From contig CM055269.1 in assembly GCA_029237695.1 (NCBI GenBank), forward strand, positions 27,810,956 to 27,874,955: 64,000 bases of DNA, in the 5' to 3' direction. This DNA comes from Conchocele bisecta. Its lineage: Eukaryota > Mollusca > Bivalvia > Lucinida > Thyasiridae. Shown piece by piece: positions 34,627 to 45,660 of the stretch (the first letter of the stretch is position 1; each line of letters opens with the position of its first letter). Under the pieces are notes generated by a model. It ran no database searches and was not told the origin of the DNA. It worked only from the letters and a program-made list of their open reading frames with translations. The position numbers and the translations under genes were made by a program.

Positions 34627-35711
34627 TTTCAGCGGATCTAGGAAATATGTGACAGGGCAAATGGTATCGCCTCCTCCGAATGGACCGTGTATCACGGGTA
34701 AAGATTCCGCTCGCTGGTATAGCAACAGTGACACATATTGTGGAAATGTGTAATCGATGGGTGCAGGTAAAGTACATAGCAAAACATTTGGATCCAGTCC
34801 GTTGCAAATGGCACAGAACACGTTACCGAAGACAGCAGTCATGTGGCCTTTGCTGTTGGTGTAGAAGTAGTTCGATCTGTATACCAAACAAGCGAACTCG
34901 TAAAACGGATCGTACGTTTCCCAAAGTCCTGTAGCGGTGCAATCATATATCATCGGTGCAACACATACCCGCGTCGAGCTATGTGCAATAAATGGCATTT
35001 TTAAAAGCAGATTCATGTCTGAATCGGGCGTGTATGTCAAAGTGTACAGCTCTTGCCAATTTTTCTCCGTGTAATATGGCAGTATGTCTGTCGGGGTGTA
35101 CAATTTATTCAGCATATATATATACGGAAGCCATGGTGCAACATCGTCGTCTCCATTGCAAACGGCACAGTAGTTGTTTATGTAAACACGTCCAGTCGCC
35201 ATGGACGTCACTGGGAGCATTTCGTCGATGTTCCTTATGTGTGGTTCCAGACATTTCATCGACACTGACTCGTTATAATCAATTGTTTCTGGGGGTTGCA
35301 GACATGTGTCGGTCATAAACGTTCCGTCGGATATAAAACGATTCCTTCTAGTGGTTGGCAGTTTAAAATAGTGCATTCGGCATTGATAGGTCATCTCGTT
35401 GACGATATCGCCGTCCGAGTACCATTGCAGCATGACCCCCGGACAACACCGGTGTTCGGCCAGACATCCGTCGTCACAGTAACACCGCGTGCAGCACGAA
35501 CTCATAGTTTTATTAAATGATACGACATCTGTAGTCGTATATCTATACTCGTCGTTTTCACCAGATGTGCAGCCGCTTGAGGTGGGGACAGCTCGTCCAC
35601 CATTCGCACCAGGTAGTCGTGATTGATATGAAGTGAGGAGCCCATATTTAGCAATGAGTATGTCAGAAGAACGCACAGAGATACCACCGAGGCGAGCATT
35701 CTAGTTGGCAT
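34627..35711 (-). CDS. First visible exon of a secreted or receptor ectodomain gene
   Basis: An ATG at 35711 opens a typical signal peptide (hydrophobic core ASVVSLCVLLTYSLL). About 45-55 codons later the meaningful frame changes, near 35570, to one that runs to a GTATGT donor at 34626. That frame encodes a somatomedin-B-like Cys cluster (CCTRCYCDDGC..CCPG), then two related motifs, NNYCAVCNG and NVFCAICNG, spaced ~140 residues apart, with many paired Cys. This architecture resembles ectodomains of mollusc/lophotrochozoan adhesion-type receptors, by memory only. The apparent frameshift may be an assembly indel, an unrecognised mini-intron or true decay. Confidence 0.55.
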
Positions 35712-35725
35712 GATGTATGTACCTA

Positions 35726-36232
35726 CAGGGAACGTAGAATTCTTTTTTTTATTAATTCGTTCCCACGAAATAACAATTCGTTCCCTTAACTTAACAATTC
35801 GTTCCAACGAAATAACAATTCGTTCCCACGAATTAACAATTCGTTCCCTCAATTTAACAATTCGTTCCTACGAAACAACAATTCGTTCCCTCAATTTAGC
35901 AATTCGTTCCCACGAAATAACAATTCATTCCCACAGAACGAATTATTAATTCGTGGAAACGAATTGTTATATCGTGGGAACGAATTGTTAATTCGCGAGA
36001 ACGAATTGTTATATCGTGGGAACGAATTGTTATATCGTGGGAATGAATTGTTCATTCGAGGGAACGAATTGTCATTTCGTGGGAACGAATTGTAATTTGA
36101 GGGAACGAATTGTTATATCGTGGGAGCAAATTGTTAATTCGAGTGAACGAATTATCAAAATGAGGAACGAATTGTTATTTCGTGGGAACGAATTAATAAA
36201 AAAAAATCCATGTCCCCTGCGGGTCTCCGTAA
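35726..36232. mobile_element. MITE family 3 (TTCGTTCCCACGAAATAACAA), copy 1
   Basis: A ~450-base core of ~17-24 base units, CGTTCCCACGAAATAACAATT on the left half and AACGAATTGTTATATCGTGGG on the right half, folds back on itself. Ends are GTAGAATTCTTTTTT and ATCCATGTCCCCTGCGGG. A second copy at 52566-52850 has the same two ends. This copy starts only about 15 bases upstream of the receptor ATG at 35711. Confidence 0.82.
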
Positions 36233-36292
36233 TGTACCCAAGTCTGTCTGAAATAAGTACATAATTACGAAACATTATCATATGTCTATCTG

Positions 36293-36537
36293 AACCCTTA
36301 CACCGCTACTCACAACAATTGTCGTCTGCTGTTGCTTTTATATCTTGCCTTATTTCTCAATTAAAACATGTTTTGACAGCACTTCAGAATAATTTCCAAT
36401 AAATTATTCTGCAGTGCTGTCAACGCATGTTGTAAATTATTCTAATGTGCTGTCAAAGCAAGTGTTTGATGATAAAATTGTAAAATAGAAAATAAACAGC
36501 AGACGACAAAAGATTAAGATAGCGGTGTAAGGGTTAA
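36293..36537. mobile_element. Palindromic MITE family 7, copy 2
   Basis: Ends AACCCTTACACCGCTA and TAGCGGTGTAAGGGTT are inverted. The interior has GTCGTCTGCTG..CAGCAGACGAC and repeated TGCTGTCAA / TTGACAGCA motifs, like 18430-18585. Confidence 0.8.
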
Positions 36538-36837
36538 GAACGTTATTGTTATTTCACATGATATTTTCAGCATGTGTATGTGGTATAAAAGTGTTTTTGT
36601 TTATCAATGTCTGAGGTACATAGGTTTATAACTTAGGAACGATCACAGTATATAGAAGGTATTCATTTATCCCGTCAACACAGTGCGTATGTGCCGTGAA
36701 ACACGGTACCGTGAAACGTTTTTGATATTCTGTCATTACGACCTAATCACTGCGTATGAATATGTGCGGTGGCTGTGGTTATTTGCATTGCATTTTGAAG
36801 CTACATCTATTTGTAGATGTTGACGGGATAAATTGAA

Positions 36838-36974
36838 TAGTAGGTTAGTGCCGTGAATGGGAAAAATATCTGGCGCGGCACGGAAACGGGATGTGCTCGG
36901 CAGACCCTCGCCCATCCCGTTTCCTAAGCCTTGCCAGATATTTTTCCCATTCAAGGCACTAACCTACTATTCTC
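36838..36974. repeat. Palindrome (GAATAGTAGGTTAGTGCC)
   Basis: Arms GAATAGTAGGTTAGTGCC and GGCACTAACCTACTATTC, with AATGGGAAAAATATCTGGC repeated inverted inside; the total foldback is ~135 bases. Confidence 0.85.
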
Positions 36975-37133
36975 TATATTTTAACACGAATACGACATAC
37001 TTGTATATGTTCATCGAATGGTGTGAAATGTCCATATTTCACTAGTGCCGTTATCACGTGTATGATCACGTGGTACTAACAACGACAATAAGTACCGATT
37101 CAAAGTACGTATTCTTTAATAGTGTCCTTATTA

Positions 37134-37374
37134 CGTAACGGATTTTGATGTAATATGTCGCATCAAACGCGTCTTGTTAAGCTGCATTTGGTGGTCTTTT
37201 TATTTTCGCCCAAACTTCTGTCGTTTTTGCGAAGAATCGATGTCCGTGTCTCCGACACGGAAATTGATTCTTCGCAAAAACGAAATAAGTCTGTGCCAAA
37301 CTCCCTGGACCAACAAATGCATCTCATGAAGACGCGTTTGCTGCGCCATATTTCATCAAAATCCGTTGTATATT
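37134..37374. repeat. Imperfect long palindrome (ACGGATTTTGATG)
   Basis: Outer arms ACGGATTTTGATG and CATCAAAATCCGT and a near-perfect centre (CGTTTTTGCGAAGAATCGAT..AATTGATTCTTCGCAAAAACG around GTGTCTCCGACAC). Confidence 0.8.
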
Positions 37375-37587
37375 AAGGAAAATATAAAATAATACTTACT
37401 TTGGAGTGGGCGACGTTGTTGTTGTTGTATCTACGTGATCATGCACCTTGGTTATATTTCACACCACGAAATGAACACATAATTTACTATGCCATATTCG
37501 TTGCAAACACATGAATATTATATTTATTATATACCCCACCAAGCAAATCAGTCAGGTTTTAGCTTGTATACGATAAGAAATGTGTAT

Positions 37588-37852
37588 TAACATTTGCAGC
37601 TTATGTCAGCTTGGCAGGTGCGCATATGAATATACGATGTAGATACCGGAAGTACTGATATTTCACCTCAACATTTGCAGTTTTGGTAGGTGCGCATATG
37701 AATATACGATGTAGATACCGGAAGTACTGATATTTCACCGTAACATTTGCAGTTGTGGCAGGTGCGCATATGAATATACGATGTAGATACTGGAAGTACT
37801 GATATTTCACCGTAACATTTGCAGTTGTGGCAGGTGCGCATATGAATATAGA
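37588..37852. repeat. ~72-bp tandem repeat, four units
   Basis: Units of AACATTTGCAGTTGTGGCAGG followed by TGCGCATATGAATATACGATG and GGAAGTACTGATATTTCACC start at about 37590, 37670, 37742 and 37813; the last is truncated. The units are open in one minus-strand frame but the protein is simple repeat only. Confidence 0.88.
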
Positions 37853-38025
37853 AACCGAAAATACTGATATCTCACTGGAAATTGTGTATTATTATCAATT
37901 AGAATATGCGATTTTTATTTACATCGTATAGCTATGTATTTTATGGGTACATGTAGTTATATAATGACTATTTTCATTTACAGATTAAAAAAAATTAATG
38001 ATATATTCAAGAATTTCATACACCA

Positions 38026-38542
38026 GTAGCCGATTTCATAAAAATTGCAAAGTATACTTTTCTAGTAAAGTATACTTTGAGGGAGTAATCATTTATTTTT
38101 CCTGAAATGCATTATTTCATATAGAACTAACGACTGCATATATTTGATGATTAAAAGTCTGCAAAATTATTATACTGAATTGATTACATTATCACAGCCA
38201 AAATGGCTGTGATAATGTAATAAATTCAGTATAATAAAAATTATTTCACCAACATTGCAAAGTATACTTTTCTAGCAAAGTATACTTTGAGGGAGAAATT
38301 TTCAATTTTAAGGATAAATCTATTAATTTTTATTATAATGAATTTATTACATTATCACAGCCATTTTGACTGTGATAATGTAATAAATTCAGTATAATAA
38401 TTCTGCATACTTTTAATCATCAAATATATGCAGTCGTTAGTTATATATGAAAAAATGCATTTCGGGGAAAATAATGATTACTCCCTCAAAGTATACTTTG
38501 CTAGAAAAGTATACTTTGCAATTTTGATGAAATCGGCTACTG
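38026..38542. mobile_element. MITE family 2, long palindromic dimer (copy 2)
   Basis: About 517 bases with outer arms AGTAGCCGATTTCAT and ATGAAATCGGCTACT. Several inner copies of AAAGTATACTTTGAGGGAG and two TTACATTATCACAGCC palindromes suggest one family 2 element inserted into another, or an inverted dimer. Confidence 0.8.
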
Positions 38543-38629
38543 ACGTGTGTAGCAATGCAAACAGCTTTTTGTTATTTAAAATCTGTACTTATAATGATAT
38601 TTGCATTCTTTTTCATCGTGTAAATATAC

Positions 38630-38745
38630 TGTGGTAGGAGGGGAATATGTATAAAATGAAAATATCTTGTCGGCAGCTGGGATCGAACACAGGCCGCCTG
38701 CGTGAGAGACGAACATTCAACCACGTTGCTATAAAAGCCGGCTTG
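38630..38745 (-). mobile_element. tRNA-derived SINE copy
   Basis: Read on the minus strand it contains a tRNA-like A-box region (TAGCAACGTGGTTGAATG) and a B-box-like GTTCGATCCC near CAGCTGCCGAC. The right edge TATGTATAAAATGAAAATAT matches the copies at 38954-39141. Too diverged to be a working tRNA. Confidence 0.65.
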
Positions 38746-38953
38746 TACAGCAAGGCAGTACAAATGTTCGGTTATCTTACTATGGCTGTACTACTACATT
38801 CCTCCTTCGAACAAATAGGACATTTGTTTCTCAAATGTCTCCCTCCAGGTTCTTTCATAGACTCCCTATTTAATTCTGTACGGAATACTTCATACGAGAT
38901 ATAACTTCGCCTATTGGCTCGAAGTGTAATCTATCCTGGTTCATTGGCACAAC

Positions 38954-39141
38954 TGTAGTAGGAGGGGAATGTGCTATAAAGTGAAAAATATATTGTCGGC
39001 AGCTGGGGTTGAACCCAGGCCGCCGGCGTGAGAGACGAACACTCTACCACGTCGCTATAAATGCCGGACAGGCGGCCTGGGTTCGACCCCAGCTGCCGAA
39101 AAGATATGTTTTCACTTTATAACACATTTCCCTCCTACTAC
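38954..39141. mobile_element. Inverted pair of tRNA-derived SINE segments
   Basis: The left arm (GTAGTAGGAGGGGAATGTG...CAGCTGGGGTTGAACCC) and the right arm (GGGTTCGACCCCAGCTG...CCCTCCTACTAC) are ~70-base inverted copies. The left copy read on the minus strand keeps TAGCGACGTGGTAGAGTG (A-box-like) and GGTTCAACCCC (B-box-like). Between the arms is only the rest of one tRNA-like region. Confidence 0.75.
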
Positions 39142-39291
39142 AATACTAATGGACTTTCAAATGCACTCTATAAATATCACGCAATCTGATTGGCTGATAG
39201 TCATACATTACAGGTATATCATTGTTGATGAACGGTCGCAAATTATTTCAATATGTATTCCTACGCCAGTAGTAAAGGAGAGCATTAGAAA

Positions 39292-39455
39292 TAGGTTAAC
39301 CGCATTGTAATTTTGAAATTTGCGGCGTATATCAGAAAATGATAGGTCGGAAAACATGTTTAATGACTCCGCTAGAGCGGAGCCATTAAACAGATTTTCC
39401 AACCTATCATTTTTTGATATACGCCGCAAATTTGGAAATTACAATACAGTTAACT
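39292..39455. repeat. Palindrome (GCGGCGTATATCAGAAAATGATAGG)
   Basis: Outer arms GGTTAACCGCATTGTAATTT and AAATTACAATACAGTTAAC and a near-perfect inner foldback through AATGACTCCGCTAGAGCGGAGCCATT. Confidence 0.85.
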
Positions 39456-39831
39456 CTATATTAAAAACTCCTCAGATGTGTGTGCACTGCTATTTATACT
39501 ATTCAATAATTTAGTATGTACAACCTACCAATTTTATACATACATATAAATTCATATGAAACTTTCAAAACTAGTTGCACATTTTTAGAGTCTAAATTCA
39601 AAATGGCCGTCAACGTCATTTTGAAATATTAAAAGTTCAGTATCTCTGTAATGAGATAAGCAAGAAAGATAAATGAGGTATATTTTCCAAATAATTATTA
39701 CAGGCCAAAACCTAAGGAAATTTCAAATAAATATGTTGAAATAGTAATCTTCAATGTATTTCCTTTGCCCCGTAATGTCGAAAATAAGAAATCCAGTCAA
39801 GTGGCTCATTAGGAGAATATGTCAGCAATGG

Positions 39832-39948
39832 GCGATTTCACCAAAATGTATAAGCATACTTATCTTGCTAAGTATACTTTGAGGGAGTAATCATTTCTGC
39901 CTCAAAGTGTACTTAGCAAGATAAGTATACTTTGCAATTTTTGTGCAA
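39832..39948. mobile_element. MITE family 2, internally deleted copy 3
   Basis: Only the two ends remain: CGATTTCACCAAAATG..AAGTATACTTTGAGGGAGTAATCATTTCTG and CTCAAAGTGTACTTAG..TTTGCAATTTTTGTG. The ~180-base middle is absent. Confidence 0.72.
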
Positions 39949-41741
39949 AAGTAAACAGTAATATTTCTAGTGTTACGTTCGCTACGCTGATAGCACCATT
40001 ATATATATATATACATGTACGTACACATTGATTGAACAAATCACTTGTTTAAGATTTAAAGATTACTCATATAGTGCCATTTATCCATACCATAACCGTG
40101 CACAACTAGCTTTAAAGCGTGTCTGAAATGTTTGTCAAATTAACGAAGATTGCTGTGTCGGCCATTCAGAGTCTTATAGTAATTCAGAGATCTGCAATTT
40201 ACATGAACACAACGACCAGATTGAATTCAACTTTCAACTCAATTGTTCTTTATTACAGCCCATTACAGTATATTACATGCAACATGTGGAAATACACATA
40301 ACTATGGTTGAATGGCGGAATCTGCAACAACATGAACTATACTATTTGATGACATGAGTTTTGCACCTGTATAGGAAAAGTCATATCATTGCATGCAATG
40401 TACTTTCGCTGTGCAACAAAAGACTGCGTTTAACATTCATAACAAATTATTTTAATGCATATGTAAACTAAGCTACTGCAGGAAGTACGTTGTGATAATG
40501 TGCTTGTTCAATAAGAAACATATACTATTTGGTTTTATTTAATATCACACTGTTCCCCAATGCAATATGTTTATGCCAATCATCACGATAGTGAAGGAGC
40601 ATTTAGTGTTACCCTTTAGTGTTACCCTCGTCCGTCCGTCCGTCCGTCCGTAACAAGGTTAAAGTTTTTGTATGAGCTTCCATAGTAGTAGGTCTATAGT
40701 AAAACCATCATACATGCACACATCAATATATAGCGATCAAGGTCACACAGAGGTCATTTGAATCAGTGAGTTTCAACTCACTGAATCAAATGACCGTGGT
40801 GTGACCTTGATCTACAATTGAGCGTGTATCTTGAATAGTAGTCGTGTATACAGCCACATACTGTCACACTATAATGAGCCAGTGATGTGCACCACAGCCC
40901 ATTGTGAATCCAATGACCTCCATGTGACCTTAACCTAAAATTTCAATATTTACACAGTTATTTCCATTGGTTATTTTTTTTTGGTTGACCTTGTATCTTC
41001 AATAGTATTGGGTCTAGAGCCACCTTGTTTGCACACTATCATGAACCAGTGATTTACACCGAAACATTAAAGTTTCTGTTCCAGCTTGTATTTTTGGAAT
41101 TTTGCATGTGTGCCTGTTACATAGTTGTGTTTATCTGGCTTGTAATTCGAGACATATGCATTGTTCCTCTAATTGGTAACAAAATGCCCAGGTATATCAA
41201 CTGGACGTCTTCATGTGCAAGTTTCTGGCTGTAAGACTGCAGATGTGTTGATACAAGTTTCTATATACTACTGGAAGCGTGCTTAAACTCACTTTACGAG
41301 AGTAAATAAATTACCAGATATGTATGTTGGATAATCATGAATTGACGTTATTTAACGAATAAAACCATGGGCTGTTGCTCGTAATTGGATGTACAATGCA
41401 TTTGGTCTGTTTAACGTGCGTGGAGTCCGAATCCCATGGTGTTATTATTTATACTTACACTGCATTTTCTGATACTTTCAAAACTGTAAATAGCCAATCA
41501 TGGCGTTAAAATTAACAATAATATTGTTTTACGTCATTTTGTCGCAATTCCTGGAACAGCGACATTGCGAACTATAACCAATCAACAACATCGCGCGACG
41601 TCACGTGTGTCTAATATATTGTAATGGGATGTAAACGCAATACGTAGAATGGGCGTTTGCATAATGAATTTATAGAAGGTGTAAATATTACATAATAAAG
41701 AAAGTGGGTATTGTTTGGGCAGGTCTTGGAGCCGTGTCCTG
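39949..41741. other. Non-coding stretch with small repeats
   Basis: A TCCG microsatellite lies at 40628-40650 and a 76-base inverted repeat at 40737-40812 (GATCAAGGTCACAC..GTGTGACCTTGATC). GACCTTGATCTACAA-type phrases recur to about 41000. No gene is supported. Confidence 0.55.
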
Positions 41742-42045
41742 TAGCCTATTTCACCAACATTGCAAAGTATACTTTTCTGGCAAAGTATACTTTGAGGGAG
41801 TAATCATTTATTTTTCCTGAAATGCATTTTGTCAAATACAACTAACGACTGCATATATTTGATGATGAAAAGTATGCAGAATTATTATACTGAATTTATT
41901 ACATTATCACAGCCAAAATGGCTGTGATAATGTAATAAATTCAGTATAATAAAAAGTAATAAATTTATGCTAAAATCGAAATTTTCTCCCTCAAAGTATA
42001 CTTTGCTAGATAAGTATACTTTGCAATGTTGGTGAAATAGGCTTC
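41742..42045. mobile_element. MITE family 2, full-length copy 4
   Basis: Ends AGCCTATTTCACCAACATTG and CAATGTTGGTGAAATAGGCT are perfect inverted repeats; the centre is the TTATCACAGCCAAAATGGCTGTGATAA palindrome. About 130 bases to the right lies the LTR retroelement. Confidence 0.88.
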
Positions 42046-42173
42046 AGATCACAGAGTGGTAAGTATACATTGCGACGTGGCATATTCATTCTATGTCACA
42101 CATATGGAGGTGTCCCCTCTAAGGCCCTGAAACACGAATTCAGCCTCGGAAATGAGCAATGAGAAGTAACAAC

Positions 42174-42416
42174 TGTGGTATTTATGGAAATACGTTCGAC
42201 ACTGAGACTGACACTGGGTTGCCTTAGCGTGAAGGATGTCAGAAGATGAGGAGACACTATCTCGCCCCTTCCCGTTACTGGACCCTTTGCGCAATTAAGG
42301 ACCACCAAGGAGAACTGATTTGACCCGCCATCTTGACCAGAAGTGAACTTTCACGAGAGCCATAAAACCTGCCCAATAGTGGCCATAAAGGTAGGCCTGT
42401 GATATCAACTTGTGAT
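42174..42416 (+). repeat. 5' LTR of the TatD retroelement
   Basis: Starts TGTGGTATTTATGG and matches 51240-51482 base for base except at 42203-42204 (TG versus CT). The shared part ends ...CAACTTGTGAT rather than in a canonical CA. No clear TATA box or AATAAA is visible in so short an LTR. Confidence 0.93.
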
Positions 42417-42426
42417 TTACAACATT

Positions 42427-42443
42427 TGGCGTCGTCGGCTCCG
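42427..42443 (+). other. Candidate primer-binding site of the TatD retroelement
   Basis: TGGCGTCGTCGGCTCCG begins with TGG eleven bases after the last base shared by the LTRs. The phrase TCGGCTCCG recurs at about 42504. The cognate tRNA was not identified. Confidence 0.45.
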
Positions 42444-43686
42444 AAGACTAGTATTGCGTATCCTTTTGGGAAATCCCTAATTTTCTTGTTTTATCGTTAT
42501 TTGTCGGCTCCGTAGTATTTGTTGATAAAAACATATTTCACCAGAATTAGCCTTTTCTCGCCCATTTTACATCTAAATTAATTGACAACAATTGACACCC
42601 GTTTTCGATAAAATTGTGTAATATTTCCAACTTTTTAGATTTTAAATTTTTCTCGGAAATAATTATTTCCGCGGTGCAATCACCATTATAATTTGACTTC
42701 CGTCTCATCCAAATTTTACCGCGTGACGTCATCAAAACTTTTGTATTTACATTTGACTTGGAATTTCTTTGTAAAATTAGCACTTTTCGGCAATAACGAC
42801 AATTATTGATTAATTTATTGATAATTTTGGAAGATATTATTAATTATTTAGTTAATGAATACACGCACAGGTAATATTAGAAAATTGTATTAATTTTTTT
42901 TTGTGAATTTGTAGTAATATTATTATAATTTGTTTCAGAATTACCTGTCAACAACATTGTACACTAAGAAGCTATTATTCTACTAGCTTAGGAGAGGTTG
43001 GTCATACTACTTTGTTTTAGTGTTTATTTTCACAAAATATTCTTCTAAAAATCTTTCAAAAATAGTTTTGATAAATTAAATTGTAATTTTCATTAAATGT
43101 TTCTACATAATTTGACGGCCTTTTTAGTAAATTAATTGTAGTCTTTCTATTTGGCATTTCTTTGTTTTACGGTATAAATAACAAACTTATTGAAATAAAT
43201 TTTCACGGTTTTCGGCGATTTAACTTCATTTAGTTTTGGTAATTTTGTGTACGGTAAAACTTTTGGTATTGTATATGTTGTTCCGTTAAAGACTTTAGAC
43301 ATATATTTGGTGTTTATTTCATTAACTGGGATTAAGTTACATTTCTTTAGCAAAAATAACATTCTACGGTTTATTTTTTCTTCAATATTTTTTATTTTGA
43401 AATTTTCAGCGAAATTCATAGTGCGGTGGAATATTTCGATTAATTTCTTATAGTCATTATTTAATTTAATTTTTGGTAACCACATATTATATCTGTAATT
43501 AAATATATTAAACTAGTGCAGATTTATTTGGATATTTGGTTATTTCATTTAATTTTTTAATTAATTTTAATTAAATATTTTGGCCGAATTTTCTATTTAT
43601 AAATTTTTGAAAATTAAATTAATTATTGAGGTATCACGTACTGCTTTCGCTGACCCGGTGTCCATCCACACACACACAAGTGCACC
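42444..43686 (+). other. Very AT-rich ~1.2 kb leader of the TatD retroelement
   Basis: Non-coding on the sense strand, with strong AT bias and A/T homopolymers between about 42540 and 43640, unlike the rest of the element. On the antisense strand a Lys/Asn-rich 112-codon ORF (43485-43147) and a 78-codon ORF (42783-42547) are open, but their composition is what AT-rich DNA gives by chance. The leader may hold packaging or translation signals or may be a foreign insertion. Confidence 0.55.
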
Positions 43687-45660
43687 ATGCTTACAAATGA
43701 GTGCATCGACAAAGAAGCCAGGCGAGATATTCTCTGAATAAACTTCTGTAGCGCTCGCGAGCTTATTGAGCAGTTACCGGGAGTGGGACCGGTATATACA
43801 AAGCGTATTTTGTCAATACGCGAGAAAGAAGATAACGTTTCGCGCGATAAATCTTTGACGTTGAATATCCGAAACGTCGGAGATTTGGCGGACAATAATG
43901 ATTTTTCGCCATTTGTAGAAGATTCAGCCATGTCCAGCGACAAACAACAGGCGGAGAGAGCGGAACAGTGCAGGGACCATAGGGACAATGCAGGTAGTGG
44001 AGTCAACCAAGAAAATGCTCAACTAGAAATGAATGAGCAACGACTCAGAGAAACCAAAGAAAAAATGCAGAAGTATAATGCAATTCTTAAACAAATGGAT
44101 GAAGATCATCAGGGGTTACTAGAAGAAACTGACAGAGTTAGAGAAGAAAAAGAAAGGCTCACAGAGGAAACAGAAATAATAAGAAGAATGAGGTCAACTT
44201 CCAGTAATGAATTAGATGTACTGAATAACCTCCTAAGAGCCGTGGCATCCAGACAGAATACTGGTCCTGGAATTTCACAAACAGATGATTGTTATTTTGA
44301 AGGCACTGACTCTTCTTCAGACATGATGTCTTCGAAGAAGCTGCCTAGTAGTATGGGGCCAGTAGATCCGCATGGTTCAGAAGGCGCTTACGCTTCTTCA
44401 GACATAATGTCTTTGAGGAAGCTGCCTAAGGATATAATGAGGTCAGAGTTCCCAAAGACTGACTCAAGCGACAAGGACAGCCTAAATGCTTTTTTGGACA
44501 AAAGGTCTTCGAAAGAGCTGTCATCCACACATAGAAAGATGGCCATGTCGCTGTCAAAATCAGGACAGGCACAGAATGGCAATGCTATTTCAGACACCAT
44601 GTCTTTGAAAAAGCCGGCAAATGATGATTATAGGAAACTACAACAACGCGGAGGTGCAAATACTTTTTCAGACGATATGTCTTGGAAAACGCCGCAAAGC
44701 CGATCAGATATGCGTCCAAAAACACGAGAATCCAGTCGATACGACACAGGACGGGCATCCAATATACAGTATCCTGGTTTACCAGAAAGAATGTACATGG
44801 ATCACTCAGAAACATCGTCCTGTGATGAAGACGACTATGTGAATCCTAGACGTGAAAGGGGGAGTGCGTACAATTATGCAGTCCGAAATAAGGTCAATGT
44901 AACTATGCCAAGAACCTTATTATTTGATGGGAAGGGGAGTTGGTCAGCATTCATAACCAAATTTAATGTTTTCGCTGAGAACCAAAATTGGACAAGTAAA
45001 GAAAGGCGAAATCATTTATGCTTGTGTTTTGAAGGCCAAGCAAGCGACTTCTTCACCGGAACCATATCGAGAGAGCCCGACATAGATTATTTTGATGTAC
45101 TGAACAAAATGGAGAGACGGTTCAATATCGAAGACCTACCGGAAACTGCACAGTTGTATTTCAGCTATGCAACGCAGTCCCCAAAGGAAACTATTGTTGA
45201 GTGGGCTGACCGCGTGGTGAGTATGGTAACCAAAGCATACTCAGATATGACAGATGCACAGATATACAGACATGCCATATTCCGATTTTGTCAGGGTCTA
45301 ACCGATAAAGCCGCTGGCCATTACACAATTAACCTCAGACCGAGAACCATGGAAGAAGCGATAGACAAAACTCGGTGGTATCAACACACTGACAGGATAA
45401 TGTATGGCCGCAACAAACGAGACGTAAAATCAGTAAAAACTGAAGATGCATATGATACATGCTCCGTCGAATTCAGTCGAGAAGAAAACTCCGACAGTGA
45501 GAATTATGCTCAAATCTCAAGAACATTCATACCAAAGAAGCAGATTCAAGAACCAAAGCCAGATAACTCAGTGACAACAGAAAAGAAAATTCGGTTTGAG
45601 CCACTGAATAGATATAGAGAGCTGGAGAAAAAGAGTAGAGGTAGTGGAGAAGGCTGTTAG
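43687..45660 (+). pseudogene. gag: Gag region with an N-terminal helix-hairpin-helix-like segment
   Basis: An ATG at 43687 is in frame with the long ORF but is cut by a TGA at 43735-43737. The frame then encodes an HhH-like block (SARELIEQLPGVGPVYTKRI, then ILSIREKED) resembling ComEA/RuvA-type DNA-binding hairpins, about 43740-43880. After it, the first ATG is at 43930. Then come a coiled-coil Glu/Arg/Lys segment (about 44030-44200), a Ser/Asp-rich linker with repeated DxMSxKK motifs (DMMSSKKLP, DIMSLRKLP, DTMSLKKPA, DDMSWKTPQ) and a gag capsid-like core (about 44910-45400: WSAFITKFNVFAE, FEGQASDFFTG, ETIVEWADRVVSM). If translation begins at 43930 the HhH would be left out. If the TGA is a recent mutation or is suppressed, it would be part of Gag. 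Confidence 0.75.

Noticed and set aside
39060..39085. A functional tRNA gene at the SINE arms
   Set aside because: A- and B-box remnants are present but no complete cloverleaf with matching acceptor stem can be drawn.
43147..43485. Antisense 112-aa ORF in the retroelement leader as a gene
   Set aside because: Lys/Asn/Ile-rich composition expected from AT-rich DNA; no start context or motif. Mentioned only as a hypothesis in the findings.
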